From: Gammaproteobacteria bacterium
GTDB lineage: Bacteria > Pseudomonadota > Gammaproteobacteria > Pseudomonadales > JADFDG01
Reading direction: 5' to 3'
Assembly: GCA_018262975.1 (NCBI GenBank)
Contig: JADFDG010000007.1
Coordinates: forward strand, 103,844-167,843
Length of the DNA stretch: 64,000 bases
Shown here: positions 46,688 to 54,996 of the stretch, piece by piece
How positions within the stretch are numbered: the stretch's first letter is position 1
How the letters are laid out: each line of letters begins with the position of its first letter
Translations under genes and position numbers: made by a program
Notes under the pieces: model-generated
What the model saw: the letters and a program-made list of their open reading frames with translations, nothing else
Databases searched by the model: none
Told to the model about the DNA's origin: nothing

Positions 46688-47332
46688 GTGGAATTCTCAC
46701 AACTCTTCGGCATCGTGGCAACGTCGGCGGCCACGCCGCAACTGCTGGCCACGGTAGGCGGGCTGTGCCTGCTGGCCTACCTGCTGGGCTCCATTTCCTC
46801 GGCGATCATCGTCTGCCGCCTGCTGGGCTACCCGGACCCGCGCAGCGAAGGCTCGGGCAATCCCGGTGCTACCAACGTACTGCGCGTGGCCGGCAAGCCG
46901 GCCGCCATCATCACCCTCGCCGGGGACGTGCTCAAGGGCGTGGTCGCCGTGCTGATCGGCCGCTGGGTGGGCGTGGACGAGCCGGCGCTGGCGTGGATCG
47001 GCTTCTTCGCCTTCCTCGGCCACCTGTATCCGCTGTTCTTCAATTTCGACGGCGGCAAGGGCGTGGCCACGGCGCTGGGCGTCATCAACACGCTGGCCTG
47101 GCCGGCCGGCCTCGCGGTGATGCTCGCCTGGCTGGTGGTGTTCCTGCCGTTCCGCATTTCCTCGCTGGCCGCCATTGTCAGCTGGGCACTGGCGCCGGTG
47201 GCCGTGTGGCTGCTGGCGCCGCAGTACATCGGTGCCATGGTCCCGATGAGCCTGCTGCTGCTGTGGCGCCACAAGCAGAACATCGAAGACCTGCTCAGCG
47301 GCCAGGAACGCACGTTCCGCCGCAAGGAATGA
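46688..47332 (+). CDS. plsY: Glycerol-3-phosphate acyltransferase PlsY
   Basis: A 214-residue membrane enzyme that transfers acyl groups from acyl-phosphate to glycerol-3-phosphate, the first step of phospholipid synthesis. Motifs are GSISSAIIVCRLLGYPDPR, GSGNPGATN and DGGKGVAT, with about five membrane helices. The start is GTG at 46688, with AGGGA eight bases upstream; a TTG 21 bases earlier is less likely. It overlaps the following regulator gene. Confidence 0.93.
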   Translation: MEFSQLFGIVATSAATPQLLATVGGLCLLAYLLGSISSAIIVCRLLGYPDPRSEGSGNPGATNVLRVAGKPAAIITLAGDVLKGVVAVLIGRWVGVDEPALAWIGFFAFLGHLYPLFFNFDGGKGVATALGVINTLAWPAGLAVMLAWLVVFLPFRISSLAAIVSWALAPVAVWLLAPQYIGAMVPMSLLLLWRHKQNIEDLLSGQERTFRRKE

Positions 47333-48216
47333 CGCGCCACGCCCCGGTGGCCATCGGCCTGCTGCGCGCCTTCGAGGCGGCGGCACGGCTGCGCAGTTTC
47401 AAGGCCGCCGCCGACGAACTGTGCGTCACCGCCTCGGCCATCAGCCAGCAGGTGAAGTCGCTCGAGGCGCAGCTGGGCGTCACGCTGTTCGACCGGCATG
47501 CGCGCGGGCTGTCGCTGACCGCTGCCGGCGAACGCTACGCCGCCGACATCCGCCCGCACATCGCGGCCATCGACGCCGCCACCCGTCGCCTGCGCGCGAC
47601 CCATCCGGCGCTGCTGCGCGTGACCCTGATGCCGCCGCTGGCCAGTCGCGTGGTATTCCCGCGGCTCGCGGAATTCCGCGCCGCGCACCCGGACGTGGAG
47701 TTGCGCATCGACACCAGCCTGCGCGAGATCGACCTGCGCCAGGGCGAGGTGGATCTCGCCATCCGCTCCGGCACGCCGCCCTGGCCCGGCTGCACGCACG
47801 AAAAACTGGCCGACCTGTGGATACAGCCGGTCTGCCCGCCCGCCGTGGCCGCCCGGTTCGGGCTCGGCAGCGACCCGGCGGCGCTGGCGCGCGCACCGCT
47901 GGTGCACATGACCGAGCGCCCGGACAGCTGGCCGCTGTATTTCTCCGTGGTCGGCCTGCCGGCACCCACCGGCGAGTCCTACCACGTCGATGACTACACG
48001 GCGGCCATCGAGGCAGCGGAAACACTGGGGGTAGCCCTGGCGGCGCTGCCCCTGGAAAAGCCCCTGATCGACAGCGGCCGCGTCACCCCGGTCGGCCCGG
48101 TCATCGGCCCGCTGCCCAACGGCATCTACGCGGTCACCCTCGCCGGCAAGGAGCCACCTGCCGCGCGCCTGTTCCTGGACTGGGTCAGCGAGTTGCTGGC
48201 CGGCCTAGCGCGCTGA
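47329..48216 (+). CDS. LysR-family transcriptional regulator (GcvA-like)
   Basis: A 295-residue regulator. The N-terminal winged helix-turn-helix reads LRAFEAAARLRSFKAAADEL with TASAISQQVKSLEAQLGVTLF. The ligand-binding domain contains the GcvA-type EIDLRQGEVDLAIRSG. Translational coupling to plsY (ATGA) is unusual for a LysR gene, which is more often divergent from its target. The target is not evident. Confidence 0.88.
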   Translation: MTRHAPVAIGLLRAFEAAARLRSFKAAADELCVTASAISQQVKSLEAQLGVTLFDRHARGLSLTAAGERYAADIRPHIAAIDAATRRLRATHPALLRVTLMPPLASRVVFPRLAEFRAAHPDVELRIDTSLREIDLRQGEVDLAIRSGTPPWPGCTHEKLADLWIQPVCPPAVAARFGLGSDPAALARAPLVHMTERPDSWPLYFSVVGLPAPTGESYHVDDYTAAIEAAETLGVALAALPLEKPLIDSGRVTPVGPVIGPLPNGIYAVTLAGKEPPAARLFLDWVSELLAGLAR

Positions 48217-48330
48217 GCAGCGGCAACAGTCGCCAAGACCAAGTTTTCCTTGGCCTTCGCGCGAGGAATTATCGTTTGTTGCCACCGGGGTCCGGCTGCC
48301 AGAGTGCGGGCATCCCGCACCGGAGGCCCC

Positions 48331-48825
48331 ATGACTACACATCTCTCGCTGCCACCCGCCCGCCCGGCCGAACTGCTGCGCAGTCGCCAGCACGAACTCG
48401 ACGCCCTGTTTGAACTGCTGCCCGTGCCCGCACACGCCGACGGCGTGTGGCGCGGCACGCTGATGGCCATCAGGGGACTCGACTGGCTGCCGCGGCCGGT
48501 CGCCAACCTGCTGTACCGGGTGCTGGCCCTGCCCATCGACCCCTGGCGCGGCAAGAGTTTCGCCGACGGTCGTGGCGCCAACCGCTGGTTCACGCTGCCG
48601 GGCGCCGCCTTCGGTGTCTACACCGTGCGGGTCAAGGACAGCCCGGTCGACGGCAAGCCGTCGGTGTGGCTGGACTACAACCTGCAGGAGAACCTCGCCC
48701 CGCTGCGCGGCATCCGCGGCGAGGCACGCGCGCTGGGCGATGACCTGCTGCTGTGCCGCATGAACTGGCAGGGCAGCAACACGTTGCATCGCGTGCTTTA
48801 TTTCACGCTCGCGCGCCACGGATGA
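48331..48825 (+). CDS. Conserved hypothetical protein next to a GMC oxidoreductase
   Basis: A 164-residue soluble protein that I do not recognise. GGAGG lies four bases before the ATG. It has no signal peptide or membrane helix. A central stretch (FTLPGAAFGVYTVRVKDSPV, WLDYNLQEN) and the end (MNWQGSNTLHRVLYFTL) suggest a beta-rich single domain, possibly small-molecule binding. Its stop overlaps the start of the GMC gene, so the two are probably made together. Confidence 0.7.
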   Translation: MTTHLSLPPARPAELLRSRQHELDALFELLPVPAHADGVWRGTLMAIRGLDWLPRPVANLLYRVLALPIDPWRGKSFADGRGANRWFTLPGAAFGVYTVRVKDSPVDGKPSVWLDYNLQENLAPLRGIRGEARALGDDLLLCRMNWQGSNTLHRVLYFTLARHG

Positions 48826-50270
48826 GCACGATGCACGAGCGCCTGGATGCCATCGTCATCGGCAGCGGCTTCGGCGGCGCCTTCGCCATCGACCACCTGG
48901 TGAATGCGGGCCTGCGCGTCGCGCTGGTCGAACGCGGCCCGTGGCGCGACACCGCGCCGGTGCGCGCGGCGGGGATCACGCAGCGCAGTCCGCTGCCGCA
49001 CGGTCGCCATGCGTTCACGCACCTGGTGCGCCGCGTTTCGGCGCCCTTCCTGCCCGCGCGCGGTATCGCGCCGCATGCGCATGGCCTGTTCGACCTGCAC
49101 CTCGACCGTGACATGAGCGTTGTGTGCAGCAGCGGCGTTGGCGGCGGCAGCCACGTGTACACGGCGATGAATACGCCGCCAGCAGTTGACCACTACTGGG
49201 ACAACCGCGCCGACGGCATCGATGCCGCGGCCATGCGCGCGCACTGCGACGCAGCCATCGCCCGCATGGGCGCGCGCGTCACGCCCACGGGCGGCCGCAT
49301 ACCGAACGCCACCGCCGACCGCTACGCGAACCACCCGCTGTTCAGCGCCGGCGCCGACCAGCCGGCCATGAGCTACGACTACGCGCGCGACGCGCACCGC
49401 GACAACGCGATCTTCGGCTGCGCGGACGGCAGCAAGACCACGCTCGACGCCCTGCTGGTCGCGCCGGCCATGCAACGCGGGCTCACCGTGCTCGACCTGC
49501 ACGAAGCGCTGGCCATCGGCCCGGACAACAACGGCGGCTGGCGCGTCACGCTGCGCGATCATCGCGGCGGCGGTTACCGGCATCTCGCGGCGCCGCGCCT
49601 GCTGCTGGCCGCCGGCACGCTCAACACGCTGCGCCTGCTGTTCGAGAGCCGTGCGCGCGGCGCGCTGGGCGCGATGAGCGCGCTGGGCCTGGGCTTCGGC
49701 GGCAACGGCGACTCGATCGGCTACTGGGCCTGCAACGAGCACGACGCCGACTACAGCCTGGGCGCGCCGTGCCACGGGCATTTCGTGCCGCGGGGCGTGC
49801 CCGCTGCCGCGCCGCTGATGTCGGTAGGCCTCAACGGCATCGACGCCCTGCCGCTGCCGGCGGCGCTGCGTCGCCGCCTGAAGCGCGACCTCGTCCTGGT
49901 CGGCATGGGCGCCGACGAGGCGAACGGTTTCGCCAGCTGCCGCGACGGCCGCCTGCGTTTTCATTACCCCGCGGCCGCCAACCCGGTGCTCGCACGCATG
50001 CGCGCTGCATTCGCCGACGTCGCACGCGTTTCCGGCAAGCCGGTGCACACGCTGGCGCGCTTTCCCGTCACCGTGCATCCGCTCGGCGGCGCGCGCGTTG
50101 ACGACAACCCGGCCCGCGGCGTCATCGACGGCCGGGGCCAGGCGCATGGCCTGCCCGGCCTTTACATCGTCGATGCCAGCGCATTGCCGGCGGCACCCGG
50201 ATCGCCGCCATCGATGAGCATTGCCACCTGGGCCACCCACGTCGCCCACGGCATTGCCAGGCGCGGCTGA
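48822..50270 (+). CDS. GMC-family FAD oxidoreductase
   Basis: A 482-residue flavoprotein. The Rossmann motif is VIGSGFGGAFAIDHL. SSGVGGGSHVYTAM is the second FAD-contact region, and the C-terminal GMC block reads VHPLGGARVDDNP, ending in YIVDASALPAAPGSPPSMSI. The layout is close to bacterial cholesterol-oxidase-like GMC enzymes; the substrate (a sterol or other alcohol) is a guess. A second ATG nine bases downstream is an alternative start. Confidence 0.85.
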   Translation: MSTMHERLDAIVIGSGFGGAFAIDHLVNAGLRVALVERGPWRDTAPVRAAGITQRSPLPHGRHAFTHLVRRVSAPFLPARGIAPHAHGLFDLHLDRDMSVVCSSGVGGGSHVYTAMNTPPAVDHYWDNRADGIDAAAMRAHCDAAIARMGARVTPTGGRIPNATADRYANHPLFSAGADQPAMSYDYARDAHRDNAIFGCADGSKTTLDALLVAPAMQRGLTVLDLHEALAIGPDNNGGWRVTLRDHRGGGYRHLAAPRLLLAAGTLNTLRLLFESRARGALGAMSALGLGFGGNGDSIGYWACNEHDADYSLGAPCHGHFVPRGVPAAAPLMSVGLNGIDALPLPAALRRRLKRDLVLVGMGADEANGFASCRDGRLRFHYPAAANPVLARMRAAFADVARVSGKPVHTLARFPVTVHPLGGARVDDNPARGVIDGRGQAHGLPGLYIVDASALPAAPGSPPSMSIATWATHVAHGIARRG

Positions 50271-50293
50271 CCTCCCGATCCGCTCTGCTCTTC

Positions 50294-50318
50294 GTAGCGA
50301 GGGGGCCATGCCCCCGAC
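50294..50318 (+). repeat. Dispersed palindromic repeat, copy 8
   Basis: A full copy (core GGGGGCCATGCCCCC) starting 24 bp after the GMC stop and about 50 bp before the next start. Confidence 0.85.
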
Positions 50319-50370
50319 TGAAAAACACGCCATGCCCCGATCCCGCCACATCACCACCCCGGAGCCCGCC

Positions 50371-50958
50371 ATGCAGACCTTCCGCAAACGCACCTTCACC
50401 CTGCCGCTGCTCGCGCGCTCGCTGGGCGGCGCCGCGCTGTACCTGCCGGTACTGCTCGTCGCGCTGCTGCGCCCGTCGACGTCGCGCGCGCTGCGCGAAA
50501 AGGTGATGCTCGCCGTCTCCGCGGTGAACGATTGCCGCTACTGCAACTGGGTACACACCGGGCTGGCGCTCGCCAATGGCGTCGACCTGGACGAACTGCA
50601 ACACGTGCTCGATGCCGGCACCTTCGGCCAGGTCAACGGGCGCGACGCCACCGCCATCCTGTTCGCCAAGCATTTCGCGGACACCGTGCGCGCGCCGCAC
50701 GCAGAGGCACGCGCCGCGCTGGCGCGCGAATTCACCTTCGGCGAGCGACTGGAAATCATGGCGTACATCAACGCCATCTACTTCGCGAACCTGAGCGGCA
50801 ACAGTGGCGATGCGTGGCTGGCGCGCCTGCGCGGCATGCGCGTGGAGGACGGCCACCCGCTGGCCGAGGCGATCGCCGCGCTGGTCGCGGCACCGTTCCT
50901 GCTGCTGATCGCGGCGCTGGGCCGCAAGTCACGTCGCGCGACCCTCGACCCGCTCTGA
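50371..50958 (+). CDS. AhpD/carboxymuconolactone-decarboxylase-like protein
   Basis: A 195-residue helical protein with the AhpD-type redox motif CRYCNWVH (CxxC followed by His) near residue 52, and a hydrophobic C-terminal segment (AIAALVAAPFLLLIAAL) that may anchor it. Relatives reduce peroxide-detoxifying partners or act as alkylhydroperoxidases; this is inference here. GGAG six bases upstream favours the start at 50371 over upstream ATGs at 50308 and 50332. It converges on tsaD with a seven-base gap. Confidence 0.8.
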   Translation: MQTFRKRTFTLPLLARSLGGAALYLPVLLVALLRPSTSRALREKVMLAVSAVNDCRYCNWVHTGLALANGVDLDELQHVLDAGTFGQVNGRDATAILFAKHFADTVRAPHAEARAALAREFTFGERLEIMAYINAIYFANLSGNSGDAWLARLRGMRVEDGHPLAEAIAALVAAPFLLLIAALGRKSRRATLDPL

Positions 50959-50965
50959 CCCGCCC

Positions 50966-52000
50966 TTACGCCGGCGCCTTCAACTCCGTCATCGGCCATC
51001 TCGCCCGCACGCGGATGCCGAGATCCGTGCGTTCGCCGGCCACCAGCCGCTGCGCGCCGGCGAACGCGATCATCGCGCCGTTGTCACTGCAGAACTCGAA
51101 GCGCGGGTAGTGCGCACGCGCGCCGAGCGCTGCCGTCATTTCCCCGAGTGACTGGCGCAGGCGCACGTTGGCGCTCACCCCGCCGGCCACCACCAGGTCC
51201 TTGCGACCGCTGGCCTCCAGCGCGCGCCGGCACTTGATCACCAGCGTATCCACCACTGCCTGCTGGAACGAGGCGGCGATGTGGGCCTGCGCATCTGCCG
51301 GCACCACGCCATGAGCATCGCGCGCGGCATTGATGGCCAGCAGCACGGCCGTCTTCAGGCCACTGAAACTGAAATCGAAGCCGGGCCGGTCGGTCATCGG
51401 CCGCGGAAAGGCATAGGCGCGGGCATCGCCCCGTTCGGCCAGCTTCGCCAGCACCGGGCCACCCGGGTAGGGCAGGCCCATCAGCTTGGCGGTCTTGTCG
51501 AAGGCCTCGCCGGCCGCATCGTCGATGGACTCCCCCATCAGGCGGTACTGGCCCACCCCTTCCACGTCGACGATCTGGGTGTGCCCGCCGCTCACCAGCA
51601 GGGCCAGGAAGGGGAACGCCGGCGGGTTCGCCTCCAGCAGGGGCGCCAGCAGGTGGGCCTCCATGTGGTGGACCTCGACGGCCGGCACGTCCCAGGCCAG
51701 CGCCAGTGCCCGGGCGGTGGAGGCGCCGACCAGCAAGGCACCGGCCAGGCCAGGGCCGGCGGTGTAGGCCACGGCATCAACCGGCCTGTTTCCGGGTCTC
51801 CCGGCGATAGTAAGTACTTCCGTCACCAGCGGTAGCAGCTTGCGCACGTGGTCCCGGGAGGCCAGTTCCGGCACCACGCCGCCGTACTCGGCATGCAGGG
51901 CGATCTGGCTGTAAAGGCGGTGCGCCAGCAGCCCGCCGGCCGTGTCGTAGACGGCCACGCCGGTCTCGTCGCAGGAAGTTTCGATGCCAAGAACGCGCAT
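50966..52000 (-). CDS. tsaD: tRNA N6-threonylcarbamoyladenosine synthase subunit TsaD
   Basis: A 344-residue ASKHA-fold protein that transfers threonylcarbamoyl to A37 of ANN-decoding tRNAs with TsaB and TsaE. Hallmarks are [16 protein letters not shown], the metal-binding [28 protein letters not shown] and [16 protein letters not shown] at 52000 matches the universal N-terminus. It is divergent from rpsU, the usual neighbourhood. Confidence 0.96.
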   Translation of the reverse strand: MRVLGIETSCDETGVAVYDTAGGLLAHRLYSQIALHAEYGGVVPELASRDHVRKLLPLVTEVLTIAGRPGNRPVDAVAYTAGPGLAGALLVGASTARALALAWDVPAVEVHHMEAHLLAPLLEANPPAFPFLALLVSGGHTQIVDVEGVGQYRLMGESIDDAAGEAFDKTAKLMGLPYPGGPVLAKLAERGDARAYAFPRPMTDRPGFDFSFSGLKTAVLLAINAARDAHGVVPADAQAHIAASFQQAVVDTLVIKCRRALEASGRKDLVVAGGVSANVRLRQSLGEMTAALGARAHYPRFEFCSDNGAMIAFAGAQRLVAGERTDLGIRVRARWPMTELKAPA

Positions 52001-52029
52001 GGGCGGCCCGCCGGGGAAGGGGGCCGCAT

Positions 52030-52054
52030 TGTAACGAGGGGGGGCAGCGCCCGA
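52030..52054 (+). repeat. Dispersed palindromic repeat, degenerate copy 9
   Basis: TGTAACGAGG followed by G-rich sequence and CGCCCGAC. It is recognisable but has lost the central CCATG. Confidence 0.5.
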
Positions 52055-52071
52055 CAGCAAGGCAGGTCGAA

Positions 52072-52096
52072 TCGGGGGCATGGCCCCCTCTCTACA
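52072..52096 (-). repeat. Dispersed palindromic repeat, copy 10
   Basis: An inverted full copy (TGTAGAGAG variant) 18 bp from the degenerate copy, in the tsaD-rpsU divergent gap just upstream of the rpsU promoter. Confidence 0.85.
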
Positions 52097-52105
52097 GGGA
52101 CGGGG

Positions 52106-52134
52106 TGGAAATCCCCCGCCAAGGGGGCTACAAT
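52106..52134 (+). promoter_or_regulatory. Sigma-70 promoter of rpsU
   Basis: TGGAAA (-35, four of six) and TACAAT (-10, five of six) with a 17-bp spacer, giving a leader of about 77 bases before rpsU. Confidence 0.65.
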
Positions 52135-52217
52135 CCGCGGCCTTCCCACCGACCGGGCGTGCGTTGCGCCGGCCGCCCGGGGGTCCAGACAACAGTTTCC
52201 TTGTAAGGTGTATCCGA

Positions 52218-52433
52218 ATGCCGCAAGTCAAAGTCCGTGAAGGCGAGCCGTTCGACGTCGCCCTGCGTCGTTTCAAGCGTACCTGCGAAAAAGCCGGCCT
52301 GCTGGCCGAAGTCCGTCGTCGCGAGGCCTACGAAAAGCCCACGATGGAGCGCAAGCGCAAGAAGGCCGCCGCCGTGAAGCGCCACCAGAAGAAGGTGTCG
52401 CGCGAAGCGGTCAACCGCGTCCGCATGTACTGA
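52218..52433 (+). CDS. rpsU: Small ribosomal subunit protein bS21
   Basis: A 71-residue basic protein with the bS21 signature ([20 protein letters not shown] and an Arg/Lys-rich C-terminal helix). It helps base-pairing of 16S rRNA with mRNA. AAGGTG lies eight bases before the ATG. As in other gammaproteobacteria it begins the macromolecular synthesis cluster. Confidence 0.97.
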   Translation: MPQVKVREGEPFDVALRRFKRTCEKAGLLAEVRRREAYEKPTMERKRKKAAAVKRHQKKVSREAVNRVRMY

Positions 52434-52455
52434 TCGGCCAAATCCGATTCACCTT

Positions 52456-52478
52456 TCCGGCCCCTCGTGGGCCGGAAT
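52456..52478 (+). terminator. Hairpin terminator after rpsU
   Basis: A perfect 9-bp stem (TTCCGGCCC with GGGCCGGAA) and five-base loop, followed by TCGTTTCT. The short T tract suggests partial termination that would lower yqeY output relative to rpsU. Confidence 0.65.
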
Positions 52479-52562
52479 CGTTTCTGGCGCACGCGTTTCA
52501 ACACCTGCATTGCAACGCACGCATCCCGCGCCACCGCCTTCCCGCCCGCGACGAGGCCCGCC

Positions 52563-53009
52563 ATGTCCGCACTCAAAGCCCGCCTGACCGATGCCATGAA
52601 GGACGCCATGCGCGCCCAGCAGAAGGAACGCCTGGCCGCCATCCGCCTCGCCCTGTCGGCGATCAAGCAGGTGGAAGTGGACGAGCGCAAGGAACTCAGC
52701 GACAGCGACGTGCTGGCGGTGCTCGACAAGATGGTGAAACAGCGTCGCGAATCCGTGGCGCAGTACGAGCAGGCCAACCGCGCCGACCTCGTCGCGCAGG
52801 AGCAGGCGGAAATCGCCGTGCTGCAGGAATTCCTGCCGGCGCAACTGTCCGAGGCGGAAATCGACGAACTGATTGCGAAAGCGATCGCCGAATCCGGCGC
52901 CACCGGCATGCGCGACATGGGCAAGGCAATGAACCTGCTGCGCCCGCAACTGGCCGGCCGCGCCGACATGACCGCCGTCAGCAACCGCCTGAAAGCCAGG
53001 CTCGGCTGA
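52563..53009 (+). CDS. GatB/YqeY domain protein
   Basis: A 148-residue helical protein matching the YqeY family (LKARLTDAMKDAMRAQQKERL, QYEQANRADLVAQEQAEI, GATGMRDMGKAMN). It shares the C-terminal fold of the GatB amidotransferase tail and is thought to bind tRNA, though its role is unproven. The position between rpsU and dnaG is conserved in many genomes. Confidence 0.92.
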   Translation: MSALKARLTDAMKDAMRAQQKERLAAIRLALSAIKQVEVDERKELSDSDVLAVLDKMVKQRRESVAQYEQANRADLVAQEQAEIAVLQEFLPAQLSEAEIDELIAKAIAESGATGMRDMGKAMNLLRPQLAGRADMTAVSNRLKARLG

Positions 53010-53011
53010 CC

Positions 53012-53026
53012 GGCCCCCTCTCTACA
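53012..53026 (-). repeat. Dispersed palindromic repeat, half copy 11 (provides a stop codon)
   Basis: Only the TGTAG-side half (TGTAGAGAGGGGGCC on the minus strand) remains. It carries the TAG stop of the antiporter gene at 53022-53024. Confidence 0.65.
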
Positions 53027-54770
53027 CGGCGTCCGTTTTCGCGGAAACCAGCTTCAGGCCCACGCGCGTCACCACGCCATCCTCGATCTCGCGCACGGTC
53101 AGCGTGACGCGTTCGAGTTTCAGGCGGTCACCGGTGACCAGGCGCCGCCCCAGCTTGCGCTGCAGCAACTCCGCCAGCGTCTGCGCCGGATCGAGATCAC
53201 CGACGGCAATGCCGTAGGCCGCGGCCACGTCACCGACACCCGCCTTGCCATCCAGCACGAACTCGCCGAAGAAGCGCTGCGTGCTGAGGCGGTCCTCGGC
53301 CGCCACCGGCGTGAACACGCGCAACAGGCGCGCCTCGTCGGCCTGCTGCACCAGCGCGATGACGATGTCGCCCGGTGCCAGTCGCTCGTCGCCGGCACCG
53401 AGGATCAGGCGCCCGTCGCGTACCAGGCCGCTGGCCGCCGAGGTGCCTTGCGGCGCGACATCGCGGAACACCGCCAGCAGCGAGCGCCCGGCACACGGCG
53501 CGCCCTTTTCCACCGGCAGCGTCACCACTTCCGGCGCCGGCTGCATCGGTACCGGCAGGACAATGCGCTCCAGCTCCTGCTCGCGCCCCGGCAACTGGAC
53601 GCGCAGCAGGCGCGCCATCAGCCGCACCGTGGTGCCCTGCAGCATCAGCGATGCAATCACCACGGCGAACGCCACTTCGTACAGCAGCACCGACTTGCGC
53701 AACCCCGCCATCACCGGGAACAGCGACAGCACGATCGGCACCGCGCCACGCAGGCCCACCCAGGCAATGAACAGTTGCTCGCGCACCGGCAGGCGGAAGG
53801 GCGCCAGGCCGATGAACACCGCCACCGGTCGCGCCACGAACATCAGGAACAACGCGATGCCCAGCGCCAGGTGCGCACTGCCGGCCAGATCCGATGGATC
53901 CACCAGCAGGCCCAGCACCAGGAACATGCCGGCCTGCGCCAGCCACGCCACGCCGTCCATCACGCGCAACACGTGCTCGGTGGCATGGGTCGGACGATTG
54001 CCGATCACCAGGCCAGCCAGGTAAATGGCCAGGAAGCCGCTGCCGCCCAGCCCGTTCACGATCGCGAACAGCAGCAGGCCGCCGGACACGATGAGCAGCG
54101 CGTACAACCCCTCCGGCAGACGCACGCGCGCCAGCAGGCGCGCCAGCACCCAGCCGCCGGCCAGGCCACCGACCGCGCCGACGCCGAACTGGCGCACCAG
54201 CTCGACCAGCAGCAGCCAGGGGCCGCGCGCGCTGTCGGCGAGCATCCACTCGATGAGCACCAGCACCAGGAAGATGGCCATCGGGTCGTTGGCGCCGGAC
54301 TCGATCTCCAGCGTCGCACCGACGCGCTCGTTGAGCCGCACGCCGCTCTGGCGCATCACCGAGAACACCGCCGCCGCGTCGGTCGATCCGACGATGGCAC
54401 CCAGCAGCAGGCCGTAGCGCCAGTCGATATCCAGCAGCCAGGTGGCGAACACGCCCAGCATGCCGGCGGTGATCACCACCCCGACGGTCGCCAGCGACAA
54501 GGCCGGCCCGAACGCCACCCGGAAGGTGCGCGCGCGCGTGCGCAGGCCGCCGTCGAGCAGGATCACCGCCAGCGCCAGGTTGCCCACCAGGAAGGCCGTG
54601 TCCACGTCGTCGAAACGAATGCCGCCGGGACCGTCCTCGCCGGCCAGCATGCCCACCCCGAGGAACAGCAACAGCAGCGGCACGCCCAGGCGCGCCGTCA
54701 CGTTGCTCAACAGGATGCTCACGAACAGGAGCAGGCTGCCGGCCAGCAGGAGGGCATTCGTTTCATTCAT
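53022..54770 (-). CDS. CPA1-type K+/H+ antiporter with TrkA-C and CorC-like domains (CvrA/NhaP2-like)
   Basis: A 582-residue antiporter. About twelve membrane helices cover residues 5-390, with the CPA core GSTDAAAVFSV and the ion-binding-region ESGANDPMAI. A cytoplasmic TrkA-C-like domain (about 415-490, GRSLLAVFRDVAPQGTSAA) and a C-terminal CorC/HlyC-type domain follow, the layout of CvrA/NhaP2. It should export K+ or Na+ in exchange for protons. ATG at 54770 begins the first helix (MNETNALLLAG). It is divergent from a second antiporter gene of a different family. Confidence 0.9.
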   Translation of the reverse strand: MNETNALLLAGSLLLFVSILLSNVTARLGVPLLLLFLGVGMLAGEDGPGGIRFDDVDTAFLVGNLALAVILLDGGLRTRARTFRVAFGPALSLATVGVVITAGMLGVFATWLLDIDWRYGLLLGAIVGSTDAAAVFSVMRQSGVRLNERVGATLEIESGANDPMAIFLVLVLIEWMLADSARGPWLLLVELVRQFGVGAVGGLAGGWVLARLLARVRLPEGLYALLIVSGGLLLFAIVNGLGGSGFLAIYLAGLVIGNRPTHATEHVLRVMDGVAWLAQAGMFLVLGLLVDPSDLAGSAHLALGIALFLMFVARPVAVFIGLAPFRLPVREQLFIAWVGLRGAVPIVLSLFPVMAGLRKSVLLYEVAFAVVIASLMLQGTTVRLMARLLRVQLPGREQELERIVLPVPMQPAPEVVTLPVEKGAPCAGRSLLAVFRDVAPQGTSAASGLVRDGRLILGAGDERLAPGDIVIALVQQADEARLLRVFTPVAAEDRLSTQRFFGEFVLDGKAGVGDVAAAYGIAVGDLDPAQTLAELLQRKLGRRLVTGDRLKLERVTLTVREIEDGVVTRVGLKLVSAKTDAV

Positions 54771-54996
54771 CGGTCGGGGACAGACTCCGGGACAGGCACA
54801 CGCGCACAACCCCGGGGCACCGCGGTGGCCAGGGCTGGGACGGTCGTCGTGAAAGGGAACTGTTTGCAGGTTAGCATACGGCCATCCCGACAATCGAATA
54901 CCACCGGCGACTGGCGCCATCGCCCCGCCGGTGACGTGCTCGCCACACTGGACGGCGACCGCCACCGGGGAGCAGCAACGCGAGGACGCGCCTGAC

